Of a stretch of 64,000 bases of DNA, positions 55,119 through 63,648 are shown piece after piece; positions within the stretch are counted from its first letter, which is position 1; each line of letters begins with the position of its first letter. The notes under the pieces are model-generated. The model did not search any database, had not been told where the DNA came from, and saw nothing but the letters and a program-made list of their open reading frames with translations. A program made the translations under genes and the position numbers. Origin of the DNA: Streptomyces sp. NBC_01723 (GTDB taxonomy: Bacteria > Actinomycetota > Actinomycetes > Streptomycetales > Streptomycetaceae); contig NZ_CP109171.1 in assembly GCF_036246005.1 (NCBI RefSeq), positions 1,910,001 through 1,974,000 of the forward strand. The letters are read 5' to 3'.

Positions 55119-55197
55119 GCGTTTGCTCAGTCGAGCCGACGGCCCGACCGGGCGGCCGGCGCGCCAGCCAGACGGAGCGACGAGACGGAGCCGGCCC

Positions 55198-55677
55198 ATG
55201 GGCGAGCAGCAGCAGACGCAGTTCCCGCAGGAAGTCATCGACGAGTACGCCGCGCTCGGCGTCGACCTGCCCGCGCTGTTCTCCGCCGGGCACCTGGGGA
55301 CGCGCATGGGCGTCCAGATCGTCGAGGCGTCGCCCGAGCGGGTCGTCGGCACGATGCCGGTGGAGGGCAACACCCAGCCGTACGGGCTGCTGCACGGCGG
55401 CGCCTCGGCGGTGCTGGCCGAGACGCTCGGGTCGGTCGGTTCGATGCTGCACGGAGGCAGTTCCAAGATCGCCGTCGGCGTCGACCTGAACTGCACGCAT
55501 CACCGCGGGGCCCGCTCCGGCCTGGTCACCGGGGTGGCCACGCCGGTGCACCGGGGCCGGTCGACGGCGACGTACGAGATCGTGATCAGTGACGAGCAGG
55601 ACCGGCGGGTGTGCACCGCCCGTCTGACCTGCCTGCTGCGGGACGTGAACCCGGGTGACGCGGCTCCGGCGAGCTGA
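55198..55677 (+). CDS. hotdog-fold thioesterase (PaaI family)
   Basis: 159 residues. Hotdog fold with the PaaI signature: GNTQPYGLLHGGASAVLAETLGSVGS (HGG catalytic loop) and VDLNCTHHRGARSGLVTGVATPVHRGRSTATYEIVISDEQDRRVCTARLTCLL. Probably hydrolyses an acyl-CoA, for instance in aromatic acid degradation or menaquinone synthesis. ATG 55198. It lies 79 nt downstream of the oxidoreductase gene on the same strand and may share its transcript. Confidence 0.92.
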   Translation: MGEQQQTQFPQEVIDEYAALGVDLPALFSAGHLGTRMGVQIVEASPERVVGTMPVEGNTQPYGLLHGGASAVLAETLGSVGSMLHGGSSKIAVGVDLNCTHHRGARSGLVTGVATPVHRGRSTATYEIVISDEQDRRVCTARLTCLLRDVNPGDAAPAS

Positions 55678-55751
55678 GGCGCCGGGGTCCCACGGCCCTC
55701 CCCGGCCGAGCACTCGCGGCTCGGGCATTGCTCCCGGCCTCTCCCCCGTCC

Positions 55752-55757
55752 TAGCGT
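55752..55757 (+). promoter_or_regulatory. -10 element, leaderless start
   Basis: TAGCGT, 6 nt before the ATG at 55764. Confidence 0.55.
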
Positions 55758-55763
55758 CGGGGC

Positions 55764-56180
55764 ATGGGACGGGGAGAGGCCCCCTGGCCGGGGGTGGCGG
55801 CTCGGCGGCTCCTTCTCGGCGCCCTGATGGCCGCCACGGCGGTCACGACCGTCTCCTGCGGCGACTCCGGTGACCAGGAGGCCGGTTCGGGCAGCAGCAG
55901 CGCGACGGCTGAGCCGCCCTCCCCCACGGAAGCCTGCGTCGGCGCCGTCGGCCACTGGGCCCGCGAGCTGCTGGCCGGCGGCGAGCCCTACGGCGACTAC
56001 CAGTCGATGGGGCTGTCCAACCGTCAGTACGGCATCCTGCGCGAGGTCGTGGCGGCCGCGCGGGTCGCCGAGCGGCACCAGGGCGACCGCGCCGCCCGGC
56101 AGCTGATCGACCGCCGGGTGCGCGAGGCGTGCGAGGAGCAGTACGCCGGCGGCGGCCCGAGCGAGGGCCCGTGGCAGTGA
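55764..56180 (+). CDS. putative lipoprotein
   Basis: 138 residues. N-terminal basic region, hydrophobic stretch (RRLLLGALMAATAVTTV) and lipobox-like VSCGDS around residue 32, so probably lipid-anchored on the outer face of the membrane. The rest is a small helical domain (TEACVGAVGHWARELLAGG, GLSNRQYGILREVVAAARVAERHQGDRAARQLIDRRVREACEEQYAG) not assigned to a family. The stop overlaps the next gene (GTGA), so the two are translated together. Confidence 0.78.
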   Translation: MGRGEAPWPGVAARRLLLGALMAATAVTTVSCGDSGDQEAGSGSSSATAEPPSPTEACVGAVGHWARELLAGGEPYGDYQSMGLSNRQYGILREVVAAARVAERHQGDRAARQLIDRRVREACEEQYAGGGPSEGPWQ

Positions 56181-56779
56181 CGGGCGGCATCGGGCCGGTC
56201 GAGCCGGGCGAGGACACCCACGCCTGGGACGTGGCCGACCACGCCCGCCCGCGCGGCCGGGTCGCTCGGTTCTACGAGCGTCGCCGCCGGACCGTGCTCA
56301 CGACCGCCGCCGCCCTCCTCCTGCTGCTCGGCGGGGGCTACCTGTACGCCGACCGGACCCGGGAGCCGGCGGCCGACCCGCCGCCCTACCCCTCCCAGGC
56401 GGTCACGCTCGAATACCTGGACGCCGTGGACGGCCCGAGCGGGGCGAAGGGCGGCGGCTTCAGCTTCGCGGTGCGGCTGAGCGTCCGGTCGGGACCGCCC
56501 GTCACCGTGACGCGGATCGCCCAGCCCTCGGCCGGCCTCTCGGTGACCTCGTCGCCCGCGGCACCTTTCCAGACAAAGCCGCATTCCGCCAGCAAGATCA
56601 TTGTCACGCTGCGGGTGACGGAATGCAATAAAGCGCCCCGGAACCTCGGATTCCCTTTCTTGGATGTAACGCTGCGTAATGCGCGCGCAATACAAGCCCA
56701 CAGTTTCATCCTGGGGTCACGCTATGCGCGGCAGCTCTCCCAGGCACTTCAGGTCGCCTGCAGCAACGATTCACGGTAA
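56177..56779 (+). CDS. Tat-free membrane-anchored protein with an extracellular domain
   Basis: 200 residues, no family recognised. A basic cytosolic N-terminus, one membrane helix (about 45-62, TVLTTAAALLLLLGGGYLY), then a beta-rich extracellular domain (VTLEYLDAVDGP, FAVRLSVRSGPPVTVTRIAQPSAGLSVTSSP, SASKIIVTLRVTECNK). The GTG at 56177 overlaps the lipoprotein stop; GTG 56171 is an alternative. From about 56570 onward the codons become unlike the rest of the window (AAT, AAA, GTA, ATA, TTG, TCA), an abrupt change of base use inside one gene. Confidence 0.78.
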   Translation: MTGGIGPVEPGEDTHAWDVADHARPRGRVARFYERRRRTVLTTAAALLLLLGGGYLYADRTREPAADPPPYPSQAVTLEYLDAVDGPSGAKGGGFSFAVRLSVRSGPPVTVTRIAQPSAGLSVTSSPAAPFQTKPHSASKIIVTLRVTECNKAPRNLGFPFLDVTLRNARAIQAHSFILGSRYARQLSQALQVACSNDSR

Positions 56780-57066
56780 TCACCAAAACGCTCCAGACAC
56801 CTGAACACAGGCGGCGCGTCCTGCGGGTTCTCACCATGCGGACAGGGCGAATCGGCCTGAATTCCGCCCTTCTTCCCAGCCAGTACCGCTCTGCATTACC
56901 CGGTGTCATAACAAGAGCGTCACAGCATGAGTCAGACCCTCCTCCACGTTCCCCACACACGCTTAGAGTCACGGCCAGTCACCGCGCCGTCGGATTGTCA
57001 CTTCGGCCCAGCGCTCGACTCGGCCGTCTCCACGGGGAAGCGGCTGTGCCAGGGAAAGGACTGATC

Positions 57067-58302
57067 GTGCGTCAACGTTCGCTCATCGCCATCACCGCCG
57101 CTCTGGCGGCGGGAGCGCTCACCCTCACCGCCTGCGGTTCGCGCGACGACGACGGCGGCTCGGACTCCGGAAGCGGCGGCGGAGGAACCACCGTCGTCAT
57201 CGGCGTCGACGCCCCGCTGACGGGCGACCTGTCCGCGCTGGGCCTCGGCATCAAGAACTCGGTCGACCTCGCCGCGAAGACCGCCAACAAGGACAACTAC
57301 GTCGACGGCGTCAAGTTCGAGATCCAGGCGCTGGACGACCAGGGCCAGCCGTCCGTGGGCCAGCAGAACGCCACCAAGCTCGTCGCCAACGACGACGTCC
57401 TCGGTGTGGTGGGCCCGCTGAACTCCTCGGTCGGCGAGTCCATGCAGAAGGTCTTCGACACGGCCAAGCTGGTCGAGGTCTCCCCCGCCAACACCAACCC
57501 CGCCCTGACCCAGGGCGTGGACTGGCAGACCAAGCAGGTCCGGCCGTACAAGTCGTACTTCCGCACCGCGACCACGGACGCCATCCAGGGCCCGTTCGCC
57601 GCGCAGTACGTCTTCAACGACTCCAAGAAGAAGAAGGTCTTCGTCATCGACGACAAGAAGACCTACGGCGCCGGTCTGGCCGCCACCTTCACCGACGAGT
57701 TCAAGAAGCTCGGCGGCCAGGTCGTCGGCACCGAGCACATCAACCCGGACACCAAGGACTTCAACGCCGTCGCCACCAAGGTGAAGAACTCCGGCGCCGA
57801 CGTCGTCTACTACGGCGGCGAGTACCCGCAGGCCGGTCCGCTCAGCAAGCAGATCAAGGCGGCCGGCGCGAAGATCCCCGTGGTCGGCGGTGACGGCATC
57901 TACAGCGCCGACTTCATCAAGCTCGCCGGCGCCACCGGCAACGGCGACCTCGCGACCTCGGTCGGCGCTCCGGTCGAGGAGCTGCCCTCGGCCAAGGAGT
58001 TCGTCGCCAACTACAAGGCCGCGGGCTACAAGGAGGCCTACGAGGCGTACGGCGGCTACTCCTACGACTCCGGCTGGGCGATCATCGAGGCCGTCAAGAA
58101 GGTCGTCGAGGACAACGACGGGAAGCTCCCCGACGACGCCCGCGCCAAGGTCGTGGAGGCCATGCAGAACGTCTCCTTCGACGGTGTGACCGGCAAGGTC
58201 TCCTTCGACGAGTTCGGTGACGCGACGAACAAGCAGCTCACCGTGTACGCCGTCGAGAACGGTGCCTGGAAGTCGGTGAAGTCCGGCACCTACACCGGCT
58301 GA
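57067..58302 (+). CDS. livK: substrate-binding lipoprotein of a Liv-type (branched-chain amino acid) ABC importer
   Basis: 411 residues. Lipoprotein signal with lipobox LTAC at residue 23 (ALTLTACGSRDDD), a Gly/Ser spacer, then a type I periplasmic binding fold: VVIGVDAPLTGDLSALGLGIKNSVDLAAKTAN, VGPLNSSVGESMQKVFDTAKLVEVSPANTNPALTQ, VFVIDDKKTYGAGLAATFTDEFKKLGGQVVGTEHI. Members bind leucine, isoleucine, valine or other small substrates. GTG 57067 with AAAGGA 6 nt upstream. First gene of livKHMGF; a hairpin separates it from livH. Confidence 0.93.
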   Translation: MRQRSLIAITAALAAGALTLTACGSRDDDGGSDSGSGGGGTTVVIGVDAPLTGDLSALGLGIKNSVDLAAKTANKDNYVDGVKFEIQALDDQGQPSVGQQNATKLVANDDVLGVVGPLNSSVGESMQKVFDTAKLVEVSPANTNPALTQGVDWQTKQVRPYKSYFRTATTDAIQGPFAAQYVFNDSKKKKVFVIDDKKTYGAGLAATFTDEFKKLGGQVVGTEHINPDTKDFNAVATKVKNSGADVVYYGGEYPQAGPLSKQIKAAGAKIPVVGGDGIYSADFIKLAGATGNGDLATSVGAPVEELPSAKEFVANYKAAGYKEAYEAYGGYSYDSGWAIIEAVKKVVEDNDGKLPDDARAKVVEAMQNVSFDGVTGKVSFDEFGDATNKQLTVYAVENGAWKSVKSGTYTG

Positions 58303-58337
58303 TCAACCGCACCCACCACTGATCACGTGATCACGAG

Positions 58338-58371
58338 CCGCGCGGGGCGCCGTTCCAGGCGCCCCGCGCGG
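58338..58371 (+). terminator. intercistronic hairpin between livK and livH
   Basis: A perfect 14-bp stem (58338-58351 with 58358-58371) with a 6-nt loop, in a gap of about 120 nt. As in other binding-protein operons, it may cut transcription or stabilise the upstream mRNA so that livK is made in excess. A 14-nt palindrome TGATCACGTGATCA (58320-58333) lies just before it. Confidence 0.75.
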
Positions 58372-58424
58372 ACTCGCATCCGGCCACATCCGTCGATAGT
58401 TCCGAAAGTCTCGGAGGACATGCG

Positions 58425-59357
58425 GTGAACGAACTGCCGCAGCAGCTGGTCAACGGCCTGCTACTGGGATCCATGTACGGGCTGGTCGCCATCGGCTACA
58501 CGATGGTCTATGGCATCGTCCAGCTCATCAACTTCGCCCACGGCGAGATCTTCATGACCGGTGCCTTCGGCGCGCTCACGGTCTATCTCTACATCCTGCC
58601 CGACGGCACCTCCATGCTGATCGCCCTACCCCTGATGCTGATCGGCGCAGTGATCGTCTCGGTCACCGTCGCGGTCGGGGCGGAACGGTTCGCCTACCGT
58701 CCGTTGCGCGGCGCACCCCGCCTCGCCCCCCTCATCACCGCCATCGGTCTCTCCCTCGCTCTCCAGCAGGCCGTGTGGGCCTGGTACCCCGGCGCCAAGT
58801 CGAAGATCAGCTTTCCGCAGATCGACGGCGGCCCCTTCCACCTCGGCAGCGTCACGCTCCAGACCGGTGACATCTTCCTGCTCGTCGCGGCCCCCGTCAG
58901 CATGGCCATCCTCGCCTTCTTCGTGATGCGCACCCGCACCGGACGCGGCATGCAGGCCACCGCGCAGGACCGGGACACCGCCAAGCTGATGGGTGTCGAC
59001 ACCGACCGCATCATCGTGATCGCCTTCGCACTCGGCGCCGTGTTCGCCGCCGTGGGAGCCGTCGCCAACGGCCTGAAGTACGGCGACATCGACTTCCGCA
59101 TGGGCTTCATCCTCGGCCTCAAGGCCTTCACCGCCGCCGTCCTCGGCGGCATCGGCAACATCTACGGCGCCATGATCGGCGGCGTGGTCCTCGGCGTCGC
59201 CGAGACCCTGGCCACCGCGTTCATCGCCGACGTACCCGGTCTGGAGAAGCTCGGCAGCCAGTCCTGGGCCGACGTCTGGGCCTTCATCCTCCTCATCCTC
59301 GTGCTCCTGTTCAGGCCACAGGGCCTGCTGGGCGAACGCGTCGCGGACAGGGCGTGA
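58425..59357 (+). CDS. livH: Liv-type ABC importer permease LivH
   Basis: 310 residues, 8 membrane helices. LivH signature: LPQQLVNGLLLGSMYGLVAIGYTMVYGIVQLINFAHGEIFMTGAFGAL at the N-terminus and KAFTAAVLGGIGNIYGAMIGGVVLGVAETLA near the end, with the EAA-type coupling loop TAQDRDTAKLMGVDTDRII. GTG 58425, with TCGGAGG 7 nt upstream. The stop overlaps the livM start (GTGA). Confidence 0.96.
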   Translation: MNELPQQLVNGLLLGSMYGLVAIGYTMVYGIVQLINFAHGEIFMTGAFGALTVYLYILPDGTSMLIALPLMLIGAVIVSVTVAVGAERFAYRPLRGAPRLAPLITAIGLSLALQQAVWAWYPGAKSKISFPQIDGGPFHLGSVTLQTGDIFLLVAAPVSMAILAFFVMRTRTGRGMQATAQDRDTAKLMGVDTDRIIVIAFALGAVFAAVGAVANGLKYGDIDFRMGFILGLKAFTAAVLGGIGNIYGAMIGGVVLGVAETLATAFIADVPGLEKLGSQSWADVWAFILLILVLLFRPQGLLGERVADRA

Positions 59358-61189
59358 CACCGATGACCACACAGACCACCGCACCCGAGAACGCCGGCAC
59401 CTCCGCCGCGCGCGAAGCCTCCGGCCTCATCGGCATACCCGCACAGGCCGGCCGCGCCCTCGCCACCGGCGGCGGCATCCTCACCGTCGTCTCCACCTTC
59501 CTCGCCTGGACCTGGACCGACGAATTCCCCGGCGACCTCACCTTCTACGGCTACCCGGGCGGCCTCCAGGTCCTGGTCCTCATCGCCGGCGCCCTCACCG
59601 CGCTCTTCGGCCTCGCCTCCTACGACGTGAAGGGGCTGCGCTGGCTGGTGCCCGCCGGCGCCGACGCCGCCCTCAAGTTCGCCGCGCTCGCCGCATTCGC
59701 CACCACCTGGTACACGGTCATCGCGATCAGCGCCCAGCTCGGCGGACTCGTCAACCTGGAACCGGGCGCCTACGTCGCCGCCGTCGCCACCCTGCTCGCC
59801 GTCCTCGGCTCGCTCGCCCTTCCCTTCGAACGCCCCGAACCCGACCCGTTCGACCCGGACGACACCGGCTGGGAGCAGTTCAAGCACACCACCGCGCACA
59901 ACTGGCAGACCGTCAGGGCGGCCTTCGCCGGCGGCACCCCGCGCCCGGTGCGCGCCCTGCCCTCGTACGTCGAGATCCTGATCATCGTCGCCGTGCTCGC
60001 GATCGCCCTGCTGGTCTTCACCTACGGCATCGGCACCGAGTACGACGAACTCTTCGTCGGCTTCCTGGTCACCGCCGGCCTCGGCTTCGCCGCCCTCAAC
60101 AAGGCCGGCCTGGTCGCCCAGGCCACCGAGATCACCACCCGGCACCAGAACATCACCGTCTGCGGTGCCTTCATCGCGGCCGCCTGCTTCCCCTTCACCC
60201 AGTCCGACGACCAGTACGCGACTCTCGGCGTCTACATCCTCATCTTCGCCACGGTCGCCCTCGGCCTGAACATCGTCGTCGGCCTCGCCGGTCTGCTCGA
60301 CCTCGGCTACGTCGCCTTCCTCGGTGTCGGCGCCTACGCGGCCGCGCTGGTCTCCGGCTCGCCCAGCTCGCCGTTCGACGTGCACTTCCCCTTCTGGGCG
60401 GCCGTCATCGTGGGTGCCCTGGCGTCGCTGGTCTTCGGCGTCCTCATCGGCGCCCCCACCCTGCGGCTGCGCGGCGACTACCTCGCCATCGTCACCCTCG
60501 GCTTCGGTGAGATCTTCCGCATCACCGCCAACAACCTCGACGGCACCTCGGGTCCCGACCTCACCAACGGCTCCAACGGCGTGTCGTCCATCCCGGACCT
60601 GAAGATCTTCGGGCTCGACCTCGGCGTCCAGCACGACTTCGGCGGCTTCACCATCGGCCGGTTCGCCAACTACTTCTTCCTGATGCTCGTCATCACGGCC
60701 GTGGTCGTGCTCGTCTTCCGGCGCAGCGGCGACTCCCGCATCGGCCGCGCCTGGGTCGCCATCCGCGAGGACGAGACCGCCGCCCTCGCCATGGGCATCA
60801 ACGGCTTCCGCGTCAAGCTCATCGCCTTCGCCGTGGGCGCCACCCTCGCCGGTCTCGCCGGCACCGTGCAGGCGCACGTCACCTACACCGTGACGCCCGA
60901 GCAGTACCTCTTCGCCGGCACCACCCCGCCCAACTCGGCGTTCCTGCTCGCCGCGGTCGTCCTCGGCGGCATGGGCACCATCGCGGGTCCGCTGATCGGC
61001 GCCTCGCTGCTCTTCCTGATCCCCAACAAGCTCCAGTTCCTCGGCGACTACCAGCTCTTCGCCTTCGGACTCGCGCTCGTCCTGCTCATGCGCTTCCGCC
61101 CCGAGGGACTCATCGCCAACCGGCGCCGCAAGCTCGAATTCCACGAAGAGGCCGAAGCACCCACCACCCTGAGCAAGACAGGGGCCTGA
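59354..61189 (+). CDS. livM: Liv-type ABC importer permease LivM with a large N-terminal extension
   Basis: 611 residues. The last 320 residues or so are an ordinary LivM (ATVALGLNIVVGLAGLLDLGYVAFLGVGAYAAAL, RGDYLAIVTLGFGEIFRITANNLDGTSG, RIGRAWVAIREDETAALAMGINGFRVKLIAFAVGA). Before that lie about 250 extra residues with four further membrane helices (e.g. GGGILTVVSTFLAWTWT, AALKFAALAAFATTWYT) and an acidic linker. Normal LivM proteins have 320-430 residues, so this extension is unusual in length. GTG 59354 overlaps the livH stop; ATG 59363 is an alternative. Confidence 0.95.
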   Translation: MTPMTTQTTAPENAGTSAAREASGLIGIPAQAGRALATGGGILTVVSTFLAWTWTDEFPGDLTFYGYPGGLQVLVLIAGALTALFGLASYDVKGLRWLVPAGADAALKFAALAAFATTWYTVIAISAQLGGLVNLEPGAYVAAVATLLAVLGSLALPFERPEPDPFDPDDTGWEQFKHTTAHNWQTVRAAFAGGTPRPVRALPSYVEILIIVAVLAIALLVFTYGIGTEYDELFVGFLVTAGLGFAALNKAGLVAQATEITTRHQNITVCGAFIAAACFPFTQSDDQYATLGVYILIFATVALGLNIVVGLAGLLDLGYVAFLGVGAYAAALVSGSPSSPFDVHFPFWAAVIVGALASLVFGVLIGAPTLRLRGDYLAIVTLGFGEIFRITANNLDGTSGPDLTNGSNGVSSIPDLKIFGLDLGVQHDFGGFTIGRFANYFFLMLVITAVVVLVFRRSGDSRIGRAWVAIREDETAALAMGINGFRVKLIAFAVGATLAGLAGTVQAHVTYTVTPEQYLFAGTTPPNSAFLLAAVVLGGMGTIAGPLIGASLLFLIPNKLQFLGDYQLFAFGLALVLLMRFRPEGLIANRRRKLEFHEEAEAPTTLSKTGA

Positions 61190-61194
61190 CCACC

Positions 61195-62109
61195 ATGACC
61201 ACCGACACCACCACCAGGGACACCACCCCGGGCGCACCCGCCCCCGGCACCACCGTCCTCGACGCGCGCGGCGTCACGATGCGCTTCGGCGGACTGACGG
61301 CCGTCAACGGCGTCGACCTCACCGTCAACAGCGGGGAGATCGTCGGCCTGATCGGCCCCAACGGCGCCGGCAAGACCACCTTCTTCAACTGCCTGACCGG
61401 CCTCTACATCCCGACCGAGGGCGAGGTCCGCTACAAGGACAAGGTCCTGCCGGCCAAGTCCTTCAAGGTCACCGCCGCCGGCATCGCCCGCACCTTCCAG
61501 AACATCCGCCTGTTCTCCAACATGACGGTCCTGGAGAACGTCCTCGTCGGCCGCCACACGCGGACCAAGGAGGGCTTCTGGTCGGCCGTCCTGCGCGGAC
61601 CGGGCTTCCACAAGGCGGAGAAGGCCTCCCGCGAACGCGCCGAGGAGCTGCTGGAGTTCGTGGGCCTGGCGAGCAAGGCCGACCACCTCGCACGGAACCT
61701 GCCCTACGGCGAGCAGCGCAAGCTGGAGATCGCCCGCGCCCTCGCCAGCGAGCCGGGGCTGCTGCTCCTGGACGAGCCGACGGCCGGCATGAACCCGCAG
61801 GAGACGCGGACCACCGAGGAACTGGTCTTCGCCATCCGCGACAAGGGCATCGCGGTCCTCGTCATCGAGCACGACATGCGGTTCATCTTCAACCTCTGCG
61901 ACCGCGTCGCCGTCCTCGTACAGGGCCAGAAGCTCGTCGAGGGCGACAGCGCGACCGTGCAGGGCGACGAGCGTGTCATCGCCGCCTACCTCGGCGAACC
62001 CCTGGAGAACGACCCCGGTGCCGCGGAGGCCGCCGAGGTGGAGGCCGCCGAGGCCGCCCAGGCCGACGCCTCCTCGGACACCTCGGCCGGCAAGGAGAAC
62101 GACCGATGA
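61195..62109 (+). CDS. livG: Liv-type ABC importer ATPase LivG
   Basis: 304 residues. Walker A GLIGPNGAGKTTFFNCLTG near residue 55, Q-loop RTFQNIRLFSNMTVLENVLVGRH, signature LPYGEQRKLEIARALAS, Walker B GLLLLDEPTAGMNPQET and H-loop VIEHDMRFIFNLCDRVAVL. The C-terminal 40 residues are an Ala/Glu-rich tail (EAAEVEAAEAAQADASSDT) not found in all LivG proteins. Six nt after livM; ATG 61195. Its stop overlaps the livF start (ATGA). Confidence 0.96.
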   Translation: MTTDTTTRDTTPGAPAPGTTVLDARGVTMRFGGLTAVNGVDLTVNSGEIVGLIGPNGAGKTTFFNCLTGLYIPTEGEVRYKDKVLPAKSFKVTAAGIARTFQNIRLFSNMTVLENVLVGRHTRTKEGFWSAVLRGPGFHKAEKASRERAEELLEFVGLASKADHLARNLPYGEQRKLEIARALASEPGLLLLDEPTAGMNPQETRTTEELVFAIRDKGIAVLVIEHDMRFIFNLCDRVAVLVQGQKLVEGDSATVQGDERVIAAYLGEPLENDPGAAEAAEVEAAEAAQADASSDTSAGKENDR

Positions 62110-62822
62110 CCGCACTGCTCGAGGTCGAGGACCTCCGCGTCGCCTACGGCAAGATCGAGGCCGTGAAGGGCGTCTCCTTCAAGGTCGACGCCGGTGAGGT
62201 GGTCACCCTCGTCGGCACCAACGGCGCCGGCAAGACCACCACCCTGCGCACGCTGTCGGGTCTGCTGAAGCCCGTCGGCGGTCAGATCAAGTTCGGGGGC
62301 AAGTCGCTCAAGAAGGTGCCGGCGCACCAGATCGTCTCCATGGGGCTCGCCCACTCGCCCGAGGGGCGGCACATCTTCCCCCGCATGACGATCGAGGACA
62401 ACCTCCGCCTCGGCGCCTTCCTGCGCAGCGACCGCGCGGGCATCGAGAAGGACATCCAGCGCGCCTACGACCTGTTCCCGATCCTCGGGGAGCGCCGGAA
62501 GCAGGCAGCGGGCACCCTCTCCGGCGGTGAGCAGCAGATGCTCGCCATGGGCCGCGCCCTGATGTCCCAGCCCAAGCTGCTCATGCTCGACGAGCCCTCC
62601 ATGGGTCTCTCCCCGATCATGATGCAGAAGATCATGCAGACGATCGCCGAGCTGAAGTCCCAGGGCACCACCATCCTGCTCGTCGAGCAGAACGCCCAGG
62701 CGGCCCTGTCCCTGGCGGACCACGGCCATGTGATGGAGGTCGGCAGCATCGTCCTGTCCGGCAGCGGGCAGGACCTGCTGCACGACGAGTCGGTCCGCAA
62801 GGCCTACCTCGGCGAGGACTGA
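62106..62822 (+). CDS. livF: Liv-type ABC importer ATPase LivF
   Basis: 238 residues. Walker A LVGTNGAGKTTTLRTLSGLL, signature TLSGGEQQMLAMGRALMS, Walker B LLMLDEPSMGLSPIMMQ, then LLVEQNAQAALSLADHGHVMEVG. It pairs with LivG on the LivHM permease. ATG 62106 overlaps the livG stop. A strong terminator follows the stop codon. Confidence 0.96.
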   Translation: MTALLEVEDLRVAYGKIEAVKGVSFKVDAGEVVTLVGTNGAGKTTTLRTLSGLLKPVGGQIKFGGKSLKKVPAHQIVSMGLAHSPEGRHIFPRMTIEDNLRLGAFLRSDRAGIEKDIQRAYDLFPILGERRKQAAGTLSGGEQQMLAMGRALMSQPKLLMLDEPSMGLSPIMMQKIMQTIAELKSQGTTILLVEQNAQAALSLADHGHVMEVGSIVLSGSGQDLLHDESVRKAYLGED

Positions 62823-62839
62823 GCCGCCCCCGGGAACCG

Positions 62840-62875
62840 GAGAGGCCCGCGCCCCCTCGGGGGTGCGGGCCTCTC
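62840..62875 (+). terminator. terminator of the liv operon
   Basis: A 16-bp stem (62840-62855 with 62860-62875) with a CTCG loop and one G-T wobble. It also lies 15 nt past the convergent ANTAR regulator stop, so it may act on both strands. Confidence 0.88.
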
Positions 62876-62890
62876 TCGTGGTCCTGGGTG

Positions 62891-63547
62891 TCAGCCCTTG
62901 GCCGCCTTCTTCTCGTCGGCGTCCTGGATGACCGCCTCGGCCACCTGCTGCATCGACATCCGCCGGTCCATGGAGGTCTTCTGGATCCAGCGGAAGGCGG
63001 CCGGCTCGGTCAGGCCGTACTCCGTCTGGAGCACCGACTTGGCCCGGTCCACCAGCTTCCGCGTCTCCAGGCGCTGGCTGAGGTCGGCGACCTCCTTCTC
63101 CAGCTCCTTCAGCTCCGTGAACCGCGAGACGGCCATCTCGATCGCCGGAACGACGTCGCTCTTGCTGAAGGGCTTCACGAGATACGCCATGGCGCCGGCG
63201 TCCCGGGCCCGCTCCACCAGGTCGCGCTGGGAGAACGCGGTGAGCATCAGCACCGGCGCGATGCTCTCCTCGGCGATCTTCTCGGCCGCGGAGATGCCGT
63301 CCAGCTTGGGCATCTTCACGTCGAGGATCACCAGGTCCGGCCGGTGCTCGCGGGCCAGCTCCACGGCCTGCTCCCCGTCCCCGGCCTCGCCGACGACGGA
63401 GTAACCCTCCTCCTCCAGCATCTCTTTGAGGTCCAGCCGGATGAGCGCCTCGTCCTCGGCGATGACGACACGGGTCGTCAGCGGAGGCACGTGCGACTTG
63501 TCGTCGTCGGGCACGTCTACGGGCTGGGGCGACTCGGGGGAGGTCAC
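62891..63547 (-). CDS. pdtaR: PdtaR-like response regulator with ANTAR RNA-binding domain
   Basis: 218 residues. Receiver domain about 25-145: RVVIAEDEALIRLDLKEML (acidic pocket), phosphoacceptor Asp in DLVILDVKMPK, LTAFSQRD and YLVKPFSKSDV (Lys). A coiled helix (TELKELEKEVADLSQRLETRKLVDRAK) leads into the ANTAR domain (about 150-210: VLQTEYGLTEPAAFRWIQKTSMDRRMSMQQVAEAVI), which binds paired hexaloop hairpins in mRNA to cause antitermination. The M. tuberculosis homolog is PdtaR (Rv1626). The partner kinase is not in the window. GTG 63547 with AGGAG 5 nt upstream. Confidence 0.95.
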   Translation of the reverse strand: MTSPESPQPVDVPDDDKSHVPPLTTRVVIAEDEALIRLDLKEMLEEEGYSVVGEAGDGEQAVELAREHRPDLVILDVKMPKLDGISAAEKIAEESIAPVLMLTAFSQRDLVERARDAGAMAYLVKPFSKSDVVPAIEMAVSRFTELKELEKEVADLSQRLETRKLVDRAKSVLQTEYGLTEPAAFRWIQKTSMDRRMSMQQVAEAVIQDADEKKAAKG

Positions 63548-63624
63548 GTGAGCTCCTAGTTCGGGGCAGGGGTACCGCTGACAAGAGCCTACCTAGCTCC
63601 TGTATCTTTGAGTCACCGAGGGGC

Positions 63625-63630
63625 TACACT
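63625..63630 (+). promoter_or_regulatory. -10 element of the tRNA gene
   Basis: TACACT, 18 nt before the tRNA 5' end. The -35 is weak (TTGAGT only 11 nt upstream is too close), so the promoter is uncertain. Confidence 0.5.
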
Positions 63631-63648
63631 GACCTTCGGTTCGAAGAG

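Noticed and set aside
59162..61237. 691-codon minus-strand frame opposite livH and livM
   Set aside because: Antisense shadow with Gly/Glu-rich low-complexity product; the plus strand has complete LivH and LivM.
63560..63600. Damage-type promoter upstream of pdtaR
   Set aside because: TTGTCAGCG occurs but no TAnnnT lies 8 nt downstream; it looks like an ordinary -35 at most.
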